Of a stretch of DNA of 6,466 nt, positions 1 through 5,897 are shown piece after piece (the first letter of the stretch is position 1; each line of letters begins with the position of its first letter). The stretch is from the NCBI GenBank assembly GCA_012962055.1, contig DTYD01000069.1, positions 1-6,466 of the forward strand, written 5' to 3'. The position numbers and the translations under genes were made by a program. The notes beneath the pieces are model-generated. The model was not told the DNA's origin. It did no database searches and was given only the letters and a program-made list of their open reading frames with translations. This DNA is from Hadesarchaea archaeon (GTDB lineage Archaea > Hadarchaeota > Hadarchaeia > Hadarchaeales > Hadarchaeaceae).

Positions 1-618
1 AACCAGCTCTCACTCGCCTATCCAGACATAGATATGAGAGAGGTTCTCGAACTGGTTGGGACCAAATGGAACGTGGGCACATACCGTCCCTCATTCGGGA
101 CCGGAGGATACTGTATTCCTCTCGCCCCAAGATACGTGTTGGAAGGCGCAAAAAATCCTGACGTGTTGACGCTGCTCAAGAACGCCGTCGAATTCGATTC
201 AAAAATGCCAGCAAGAGTCGCTCAACACCTGATAAAAAAAGATGCGAAAAATGTGGGTATTTTGGGACTCGCGTACAAAGGTGATTTAAAAGTCGATGTG
301 TTAAGTCCGACTCTGACGATCTCAAACGAGCTCAGAAAAAATGGAATTAAATTTAAAGTCCAAGATCCATACTATGCGACTGATGAAATAAAACGGCTGA
401 CAGACGCCGAACCATTTAATTTTCCGTCAGGGATGAACGAGTTCGATGCGATCATCGTCGTGGCAGACCACATTCAATACAGATCCATACCGCAGAACGA
501 AATACTGTCCAATCTGAAAAACTGCAAGCTGATCTTAGACAACGTCGGAATATGGAAAGACATTGAATTTGAGGATATCGAATATCACGTAGCGGGAGAC
601 AGCTGTTGGCTTGGCTAG
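1..618 (+). CDS. Nucleotide-sugar dehydrogenase, UDP-HexNAc (WecC/TviB/WbpO) type, 5'-partial
   Basis: The reading frame is open from base 1, so the gene starts upstream and only about 205 C-terminal residues are here. The missing part would hold the NAD-binding Rossmann domain. The family oxidises C6 of a UDP-sugar to the uronic acid in two NAD-dependent steps through a cysteine thioester. The segment shows the end of the central helical domain (GTKWN, then RPSFGTGGYCIPL), with the catalytic Cys codon at 112-114. Next come GLAYKGD, which opens the C-terminal UDP-binding domain, and a late VADHIQYRSI stretch typical of the family. TKWN and the CIP context point to UDP-GlcNAc/ManNAc/GalNAc dehydrogenases rather than UDP-glucose dehydrogenase; exact substrate is unknown. 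An Arg usually found in the DxRxSP motif is Val here (VDVLSP). It is the first visible gene of a same-strand unit and probably supplies a hexosaminuronic acid to the glycan. Confidence 0.9.
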   Translation, partial: NQLSLAYPDIDMREVLELVGTKWNVGTYRPSFGTGGYCIPLAPRYVLEGAKNPDVLTLLKNAVEFDSKMPARVAQHLIKKDAKNVGILGLAYKGDLKVDVLSPTLTISNELRKNGIKFKVQDPYYATDEIKRLTDAEPFNFPSGMNEFDAIIVVADHIQYRSIPQNEILSNLKNCKLILDNVGIWKDIEFEDIEYHVAGDSCWLG

Positions 619-643
619 CCTCTCGGCCCGACTGGTGCGGAAC

Positions 644-1666
644 ATGAAAAATATAAGAATTGGGAAGAAAATGATCGGAGAGGGTCAGTCCACTTTCATC
701 ATAGCTGAAATAGCATCGGCCCACCAAGGAGACCTAGGCCTGCTCACAGAACTCATTGACAAAGTCCACAACACTGGCGCCGATGCGGTAAAATTTCAGA
801 AATTCATCACAGAGGAACTGGTCACCCCTAGCGGACCAAGATATGAAAATTTCAAACGTATCGAGTTTACGGAAAAAACATGGGGGAGGGTCCTCGACTC
901 GGCCTGCAAATTCAAATGGGAGATACTGGCAGATGTGTTTGACGAAAAAAGCTGTGACTTTATGGATGAACTTGGTGTCTCGGCTTTCAAGATCCACTCC
1001 ACGGATTTGACAAATCCATACATGACATCCCACACCGCGAAAAAAGGAAAACCGATTCTCCTCAGCACCGGAGGCAGCACTATGAAAGAAATTGAAAACG
1101 CAATCGAGATGATAAAATCTCACGGGAACCATGATATCATCCTCGTACACGGTTTTCAGGCATACCCGACCCTCATCGAAGACACGAACCTAAAAATGAT
1201 CCCAAAATTGAAGAGGATTTTCAATCTTAACGTGGGGTTCCACGACCACGTAGATGCAGAACACGAACTTGCCACATTCTTACCGTGCTTGGCTGTGACC
1301 ATGGGGGCCTCGGTGATAGAAAAACACGTCACGCTCGAACGGGAGAGCAAGGGGCTGGACTACGAATCATCGCTCACGCCAGAAGAATTCAAAAAAATGG
1401 TGCAAAACATCAGAAACACCGAAAAAATTTTAGGTTCGGGAGAGTTCGAACTCTCCGACGCCATGAAAAAGTATCGCGACGAGGTGAAGAAAAACATAGT
1501 AGCTCGCGTGGACATCCCCGCGGAGTCAAAAATCGAACTCCACATGCTAGCTTTCAAGAGGTCCGCACCCGGGCTACCTCCATCAGAAGCCGTAAAAATA
1601 ATCGGTAAAAGAACAAAAACCAGCATTAAAAAGGATGAGATTATTACTTGGGATAAATTATCATGA
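644..1666 (+). CDS. neuB: NeuB-family nonulosonic acid synthase, copy 1 (SpsE-like variant)
   Basis: The 340-residue product has the length of sialic/legionaminic/pseudaminic acid synthases, which condense PEP with ManNAc or a related 6-deoxy sugar. Seen: AEIASAHQGD near residues 21-30, DAVKFQ at 47-52 (K50), FKIHSTDL at 115-122 (K116), LSTGG at 140-144, and HGFQAYPT at 169-176. DH at 201-202 and IEKH at 225-228 give the two expected metal-ligand histidines. A C-terminal SAF/antifreeze-like domain carries KRSAPGLPP (R306), matching the substrate-contacting Arg motif. The histidines are 26 residues apart instead of 21 as in copy 2, and GFHDHVD replaces GYSDHT, so this is a distinct subfamily; the downstream KGLDYESSL motif supports that. 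Start: the ATG at 644 gives the normal MKNIRIG N-terminus. A TTG at 611 would add 11 atypical residues and overlap the previous gene. The stop overlaps the next ATG as ATGA. Confidence 0.92.
   Translation: MKNIRIGKKMIGEGQSTFIIAEIASAHQGDLGLLTELIDKVHNTGADAVKFQKFITEELVTPSGPRYENFKRIEFTEKTWGRVLDSACKFKWEILADVFDEKSCDFMDELGVSAFKIHSTDLTNPYMTSHTAKKGKPILLSTGGSTMKEIENAIEMIKSHGNHDIILVHGFQAYPTLIEDTNLKMIPKLKRIFNLNVGFHDHVDAEHELATFLPCLAVTMGASVIEKHVTLERESKGLDYESSLTPEEFKKMVQNIRNTEKILGSGEFELSDAMKKYRDEVKKNIVARVDIPAESKIELHMLAFKRSAPGLPPSEAVKIIGKRTKTSIKKDEIITWDKLS
1439..1456. repeat. Perfect 18-bp palindrome inside neuB copy 1
   Basis: GGAGAGTTCGAACTCTCC is its own reverse complement with no spacer, centred on TTCGAA. 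It encodes GEFEL in the linker before the SAF domain. It may be a chance result of codon content; no regulatory role is shown. Confidence 0.4.
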
Positions 1667-2439
1667 AAACCCTTGTATTAATTGCGGTGAGAATGAAATC
1701 CAAGAGGTTGCCAGGAAAAGCCACAGCAGACATAGAAGGGAAGCCGCTCATCGAACGTCTTATAGAAAGACTCAAGAAATGTAAGGCCCCTGATGGCATC
1801 GTGCTGTGCACCTCAACGCATCCCGATGATGAAATTTTGGTCCACATCGCGAAAAAGAAGGGTATCAAGTGGTTCAGGGGTAGCGAAAATGATGTCTTGG
1901 AAAGATTCATGCAAGCGGCCGAGCGTGAAAACGCAACCGCTATCGTGAGGGTCACAGGAGACAATCCACTCACCGATCCCGTGTATCTCGACAGGGTCGT
2001 AGCTCACCACGCAGAAACAGGGGCAGAGTACACATCTATTGTGGGGCTGCCGAAAGGCACGGAATGCGAGGTGATATCGGTCGGGGCTCTGAAAAAATGC
2101 AGAAGGTTTGCCACCAATCCGGAACTCAGCGAGTATATGACATTGTATTTTAAGAACTCCGGTTTATTCAAAACTGATCACATTGCCGCAGAAGACGATG
2201 TTCGGAGGCCTCAATACCGGCTGACCGTGGACGCACCCGAGGACCTAACGCTGGTCAGGGAAATTTATAAAAGACTTAACGGGAAGAACACGCTCTCTCT
2301 TCAGGCGATTGTAAAATTATTGGACGGAAATCCGGACTTGGCGAGGATAAATGCCCACCTGAAGCCAAAAAGAGTAAAAATGGAACTGGTCGATAAAAAA
2401 ATGAAAATCGTCGAGGAGGGCGAGGATGCCGAAGGTTAG
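1663..2439 (+). CDS. spsF: SpsF-like cytidylyltransferase (CMP-sugar synthetase homologue)
   Basis: The 258-residue protein belongs to the SpsF branch of the NeuA/KdsB nucleotidyltransferases, which are expected to join CMP to an acidic sugar. Seen: the N-terminal nucleotide-binding loop AVRMKSKRLPGK (residues 8-19, usually QARMGSTRLPGK), EGKPLIERLIERL (25-37), RGSENDVLERF (72-82), RVTGDNPLTDP (96-106) with the metal-binding Asp, and YRLTVDAPEDL (185-195). A basic tail of about 25 residues after position 230 is not part of the core fold. The gene begins in an ATGA overlap with neuB copy 1 and has only a weak GGG at 1650-1652 upstream, so translation is probably coupled. SpsE/SpsF pairs are known from spore-coat and other surface-polysaccharide loci, so this enzyme most likely activates the product of neuB copy 1. 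The substrate is inferred, not shown. Confidence 0.88.
   Translation: MKTLVLIAVRMKSKRLPGKATADIEGKPLIERLIERLKKCKAPDGIVLCTSTHPDDEILVHIAKKKGIKWFRGSENDVLERFMQAAERENATAIVRVTGDNPLTDPVYLDRVVAHHAETGAEYTSIVGLPKGTECEVISVGALKKCRRFATNPELSEYMTLYFKNSGLFKTDHIAAEDDVRRPQYRLTVDAPEDLTLVREIYKRLNGKNTLSLQAIVKLLDGNPDLARINAHLKPKRVKMELVDKKMKIVEEGEDAEG
2415..2420 (+). promoter_or_regulatory. Strong Shine-Dalgarno for the GT2-NeuA fusion gene
   Basis: GGAGGG lies 5 nt before the ATG at 2426 and sits wholly inside the 3' coding end of spsF. It fixes the fusion-gene start and the 14-bp overlap with spsF. Confidence 0.7.
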
Positions 2440-3814
2440 CGTTGTCATTACCGCACACAATTATGGAAAATACCTAAAACAGTGCTTGGAGAGCACCCTG
2501 AACCAGAATTACGACGATTATGAAGTGATCGTGGTGAATGACGGTTCTACAGACAATACAACCGAAGTGTTACAAGAATATGAAAATCGCGTCAAGATAA
2601 TAAATTTGCCGGGACTCGGGCTGGCGGCCGCTTGTAACAGGGGGATCGCCGCGACATCCGGGGAGTACATAATAAGACTCGATGCCGACGATTTTTTCGA
2701 CGAAAACATACTGCTGATCGAGGCCGATTACTTAGACGACCATCAGAACGTGGACCTAGTTTATCCTGATTATTATCTAGTTAATGAAAAGGGTGAAATC
2801 ATCGAACACGTGAAACAGATGAAGGTCGGCGAGGAACTTAAACTGTTGTACCGCAACCCCCTCGCCGCCGGGGCCATGTTCAGGAAAAAGAAATTTAAAG
2901 AGCTCGGAGGATACATAGAAAAGCCGGGATACACCGAGGATTATGACTTCTGGATAAGGTTCGCCACCAAGTACAAGGTAGCCAACATCAACCTTCCCCT
3001 GATGTACTACAGAAAACACGGAAAGAGCATGTCCTCAGACCACCGCTGGAAAACTGGCGCCATCCGACACGTCAAAGAAGAATTCGTGAAAACCAAACTC
3101 AGCGACATGCTAAAAAAAATCAAAATTCTCGCTATAATCCCCGCGAGAGCGGAATCCAGAATTGACGGCGGAAAACTTGCGCTCAGAAGTCTCAACGGTA
3201 AACCACTCATAGCCTACACCATAGAAGAAGCACTAAAATGCAGGCTTCTGAACCGGGTTGTGGTCTCAACGGAGGACGAAGAGATAGCCGAAGTGGCCAA
3301 AGGGTACGGAGCTGAAGTTCCGTTTTTTAGGCCCAAAGAGCTCTCCGCCGAAGGGGTCTCGGTTGAGCTCGTGGCACTCCATATTTTAGATCGTTTTAAA
3401 GAAAAAGAAAAATACGTCCCCGATATAATAGCGATCCTTCACGTGGTTTCGCCGTTGAAAAAAGAATACCACATCACTGAAGCAATAAACACGATGCTAA
3501 TATTCAACGTAGATACAGTTATCAGTGCGACCAACAATAATTCCTTCCACTGGAGGCCAGGACCGCACGGTTTGTCCCCGTTGTTTGAAAAAAGGCTTCT
3601 GAAACACGAGCGAGAAATTCTCTACGAAGAAAACGGGGCCATTTACGTGGTCAAGCGGGAGGTTCTAGAAAAAACAATGAACGTGATTGGAAAAAGCGTT
3701 GCCCACATAGAGATGCTTCCAAGCGAGTCCATCCACGTGGACTCGGAATTTGACTTTTGGATGGCGGAGCAGATATTAAAACGAGAACTGAAACTTCGAT
3801 CTCAAGAAGGGTAA
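2426..3814 (+). CDS. Fusion: GT2 glycosyltransferase + NeuA-like CMP-nonulosonate synthetase
   Basis: This is one 462-residue frame with two enzymes. Residues 1 to about 225 are a GT-A family-2 glycosyltransferase: VSVVITAHNYGKYL (4-17), VVNDGSTDN (36-44), the DAD metal motif at 86-88, AAGAMFRKK (147-155) and EDYDFW (171-176, catalytic-base region). No membrane segment is evident. From about residue 230 a NeuA-type fold begins: KILAIIPAR (233-241), LNGKPLIAYTIEEAL (257-271), VVVSTEDEEIA (278-288), GAEVPFFRP (295-303), VVSPLK (340-345) and NGAIYV (403-408). This half departs from the family: AESRIDGGK replaces the usual GGSKRIPGK loop, VVSPL replaces PTSPL, and SIHVD (435-439) replaces SxDxD, so a metal-ligand Asp is His437. 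The linker is only a few residues. Met228 could restart translation but has no Shine-Dalgarno, so a true fusion is favoured. A strong SD inside spsF serves the ATG at 2426. Confidence 0.88.
   Translation: MPKVSVVITAHNYGKYLKQCLESTLNQNYDDYEVIVVNDGSTDNTTEVLQEYENRVKIINLPGLGLAAACNRGIAATSGEYIIRLDADDFFDENILLIEADYLDDHQNVDLVYPDYYLVNEKGEIIEHVKQMKVGEELKLLYRNPLAAGAMFRKKKFKELGGYIEKPGYTEDYDFWIRFATKYKVANINLPLMYYRKHGKSMSSDHRWKTGAIRHVKEEFVKTKLSDMLKKIKILAIIPARAESRIDGGKLALRSLNGKPLIAYTIEEALKCRLLNRVVVSTEDEEIAEVAKGYGAEVPFFRPKELSAEGVSVELVALHILDRFKEKEKYVPDIIAILHVVSPLKKEYHITEAINTMLIFNVDTVISATNNNSFHWRPGPHGLSPLFEKRLLKHEREILYEENGAIYVVKREVLEKTMNVIGKSVAHIEMLPSESIHVDSEFDFWMAEQILKRELKLRSQEG
3806..3811 (+). promoter_or_regulatory. 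Shine-Dalgarno deciding the start of neuB copy 2
   Basis: GAAGGG lies 5 nt before the ATG at 3817 and overlaps the last codons of the fusion gene. It supports 3817 over an in-frame start at 3757, which would add 20 residues unlike the family. Confidence 0.6.
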
Positions 3815-3816
3815 GC

Positions 3817-4827
3817 ATGAAAATAGGTGAAATAGACTTAAACGAAAAGGTACTGATCGTGGCAGAAGTTGGGGGGAACCACGGCGGAGATTTTGAAATA
3901 GCCAAAAAATACGTTGAAGAAGCATCTGCCACCGGGGTGGATGCTGTCAAATTCCAGATGATAAAAGCTGAAAAACTTGTCGTCGAGAACGCCCCTGTCG
4001 TCCCCCCCGTCACCAGATACAAAACCCAGCGTGAATGGTTCAGAAGTCTCGAATTCTCAACTAAACAATGGCAAGAACTCGCGGCGCTTGCCAAAAAACG
4101 TGGACTTCTGTTTCTAGCAAGCGTGTTTGATGAGGAAAGCGCTGATCTGTTGGACGAACTTTCTCCTGTCTTTAAAATAGCATCTGGAGACCTCACCAAC
4201 CTGCCACTCATCAGACACGTTGCCAGAAAAAATAAACCAATCATCCTTTCGACAGGGGGAGCAAAACTTGACGAAATAGAAAAAGTTATGAAAGAAATAT
4301 CAAAAAACTCACTAGTATTAATGCACTGTATTAGCACGTACCCCTGTGGAGAGGAGGAAACCTTCCTCCTGACGATCCCTTTTTTCAGGAAGAAATTCCA
4401 GGTCACTGTCGGTTACTCGGATCACACGACTGGGGCCCTAGCACCTCTGATTGCAGTGGCGTTGGGTGCCAGGGTGATCGAGAAGCACTTCGTTCTTGAT
4501 CGAAGCCAGCCTATAGGCGACTCCGTATTGTCGGCGGAACCCGTAGAAATGAAGAGGATGGTGAACAATATCAGAAAGGTGGAAAAGATGCTAAGACGCA
4601 GAGATGGCCCCACCAATGCCGAGAAAAAATTTCTTGGCTCTCTGAGGAGGAGCCTTGCCGCAGGGGTTGATATCCCAAAAGGAACAGCCCTCACCAGTGA
4701 TAAATTGGTATCCTTAAGGCCGGCCACCGGGGTATCACCGCTTGTGGTCGACAAAATCATCGGGAAAAAGGCGAGACGAGACCTGAAAAAAGGTGACATC
4801 ATCGCATGGAAAGACCTGATGAGTTAG
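3817..4827 (+). CDS. neuB: NeuB-family nonulosonic acid synthase, copy 2 (canonical type)
   Basis: The 336-residue protein is a PEP-dependent synthase for sialic-acid-like nonulosonates. Motifs in order: VAEVGGNHGGD (15-25), DAVKFQ (42-47, K45), SVFDEES (102-108), FKIASGDLTN (119-128, K120), ILSTGG (143-148), HCISTYP (170-176), GYSDHTTG (199-206, H203) and VIEKHFVLD (220-228, H224). The histidines are 21 residues apart, the standard spacing. The SAF domain follows from about 275, with RRSLAAGVDIPKG and SLRPATGVSP, whose R301 matches the substrate-contacting Arg. It is closer to classical NeuB/LegI/PseI enzymes than copy 1, so the two probably use different acceptor sugars. The ATG at 3817 starts 2 nt after the fusion-gene stop. 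Its last 29 bases overlap the end of the opposite-strand radical SAM gene. Confidence 0.93.
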   Translation: MKIGEIDLNEKVLIVAEVGGNHGGDFEIAKKYVEEASATGVDAVKFQMIKAEKLVVENAPVVPPVTRYKTQREWFRSLEFSTKQWQELAALAKKRGLLFLASVFDEESADLLDELSPVFKIASGDLTNLPLIRHVARKNKPIILSTGGAKLDEIEKVMKEISKNSLVLMHCISTYPCGEEETFLLTIPFFRKKFQVTVGYSDHTTGALAPLIAVALGARVIEKHFVLDRSQPIGDSVLSAEPVEMKRMVNNIRKVEKMLRRRDGPTNAEKKFLGSLRRSLAAGVDIPKGTALTSDKLVSLRPATGVSPLVVDKIIGKKARRDLKKGDIIAWKDLMS

Positions 4828-5869
4828 TCGATATTTGATAATTTTTCAACACCTGGGCCAGCTCTTTATCAAATTGTGGAGTGTTGACCTCGCAACGTGC
4901 ACATATGGAGAGATCCTCCAACCTATGGGTACTATGCAATTCTCTCACAAAATTGTATTTCTTCCCCAGCCACAGATCGCGGAGACTGTCCTTTTTTGCA
5001 TCTCCGAGTGGATATCCCCCGTGCCAGTCGCCGCAGCACATGAAAACTTCTCCGGTCCACCACACCACCATTCTCTGCCAGATTTGATGACACGGAAAAT
5101 GTTCGAGTTTTTTTGAGGGCCCCTTACCCCTGATATACGGTTCCCTCTGGGTGACGACCGCTACTCTGTTCACCACATCGCGCCACATGTTGAAGAACCG
5201 CTCAACTTCGTGCTTGTTCTCTTCCATCTTCACCATCTGAACCCTAACTATGGGTTTTCTCAGTCTCATCTCGTTTCTGATCTCAACAAACCGTTTAATA
5301 TTTTGGACAACCCTCTCAAAATCTGAGCCAGTCCTAATCTTTTCGTAAGTCTCCTTAAAGGCCCCGTCGACGGAAAAAATGACCCTGTCCAAGCCGGCCC
5401 TTATGAGTTCCTCAGATTTTTTCTCAGGTAGTGCGAGACCGTTAGTATTGAACTGAACCTCCAGTATCCCCTTATCCTTGGCGTACTTGACCATTTTAGG
5501 GAGCTCCGGATGAAGCAGGGGTTCTCCGCGGAAATTCAACTTCAGGGAGAGTAGTTTGTAGTCCGATGCCTCATCGATAACTTTTTTGAAAAGGTCCCAT
5601 TTTATGTTTCCGATTTTTTCGGTCATAAAATTCCTGGTACACATCGCACACCTTAAATTACACGCGTTAGTTGACTCGACATCTAGGTGCAACGGAAACT
5701 CACCCAGTATCCTTTTTTGGGGATATTCGAACCACTTTTTTCTGTACTCCTTATACTCCGGAGTAAAAGTATTTTCCAAATTTTCAAACCTGTCCGTCCC
5801 GAGGATTTCGTAAAATCCTGCATTCACTATCGTGCTCGTACTGCTCCCCGATTGAGATAAATTGGTCAA
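4799..5869 (-). CDS. Radical SAM protein with SPASM/twitch-like C-terminal domain
   Basis: The 356-residue product contains CNLRCAMC at residues 70-77, the CxxxCxxC motif for the S-adenosylmethionine-binding [4Fe-4S] cluster. Core radical SAM elements follow: NFRGEPLLH (112-120), NTNG (141-144) and FSVDG (165-169). Near the C-terminus are FPCHQIW (C260), VFMCCGDW (C278, C279), LGDAKKDSLRDLW and CARC (C323, C326), a pattern of SPASM/twitch domains that hold an auxiliary cluster. The chemistry is not predictable from sequence. Given its neighbours, modification of a nonulosonate or other glycan sugar is a reasonable guess, but peptide modification is also known for SPASM proteins. No ATG lies near the N-terminus: the start used is TTG at 5869-5867, and GTG at 5827-5825 is an alternative. 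Neither has a clear Shine-Dalgarno, so the first 15 or so residues are uncertain. It is convergent with neuB copy 2 and divergent from neuA. Confidence 0.9.
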   Translation of the reverse strand: MTNLSQSGSSTSTIVNAGFYEILGTDRFENLENTFTPEYKEYRKKWFEYPQKRILGEFPLHLDVESTNACNLRCAMCTRNFMTEKIGNIKWDLFKKVIDEASDYKLLSLKLNFRGEPLLHPELPKMVKYAKDKGILEVQFNTNGLALPEKKSEELIRAGLDRVIFSVDGAFKETYEKIRTGSDFERVVQNIKRFVEIRNEMRLRKPIVRVQMVKMEENKHEVERFFNMWRDVVNRVAVVTQREPYIRGKGPSKKLEHFPCHQIWQRMVVWWTGEVFMCCGDWHGGYPLGDAKKDSLRDLWLGKKYNFVRELHSTHRLEDLSICARCEVNTPQFDKELAQVLKNYQISTNSSGLSMR

Positions 5870-5897
5870 GCGTCTAATAAGTTTGGCGGGCTGTTTA
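5870..5897. other. 28-bp gap between divergent radical SAM and neuA genes
   Basis: This is the longest stretch without coding assignment. It is too short to hold two normal promoters. No convincing bacterial -35/-10 pair or archaeal TATA box is visible, so promoters would have to lie within the neighbouring coding sequences, or the radical SAM gene starts further in, at 5827. Confidence 0.4.
5885..5890 (+). promoter_or_regulatory. Possible Shine-Dalgarno of the frameshifted neuA
   Basis: The G-rich GGCGGG sits 7 nt before the ATG at 5898. It is an imperfect match, but together with the family-like MKILGVIPAR N-terminus it supports this start. Confidence 0.4.

Noticed and set aside
611..643. 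TTG start at 611 for neuB copy 1, overlapping the dehydrogenase stop
   Set aside because: The added residues (MASLSARLVRN) do not resemble NeuB N-termini; the ATG at 644 gives the usual one.
734..1150. 138-residue minus-strand open frame opposite neuB copy 1
   Set aside because: It lies wholly antisense to conserved NeuB motifs and shows no domain features.
1285..1608. 107-residue plus-strand frame overlapping neuB copy 1
   Set aside because: Arg/His-rich out-of-frame translation of the NeuB SAF region; no family resemblance.
3724..3745. Inverted repeat CGAGTCCA/TGGACTCG with 6-nt loop near the end of the fusion gene
   Set aside because: Arms of this length with a short loop are expected about once by chance in this window, and it lies within conserved codons.
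3107..3814. Separate neuA gene starting at the internal ATG 3107 instead of a fusion
   Set aside because: No Shine-Dalgarno precedes it and the GT2 frame reads through without a stop, though a low level of internal initiation cannot be excluded.
4352..4386. Hairpin (8-bp arms AGGAGGAA/TTCCTCCT, 3-nt loop) followed by a T run, resembling a terminator
   Set aside because: It lies inside the neuB copy 2 coding sequence, and the T run begins about 10 nt after the stem rather than directly behind it. The sequence encodes conserved-region residues.
3651..4406. 251-residue open frame on the minus strand opposite the fusion gene and neuB copy 2
   Set aside because: It is antisense to two well-supported genes and its translation is Ser/Phe/Leu-rich with no recognisable motif, as expected of a shadow frame.
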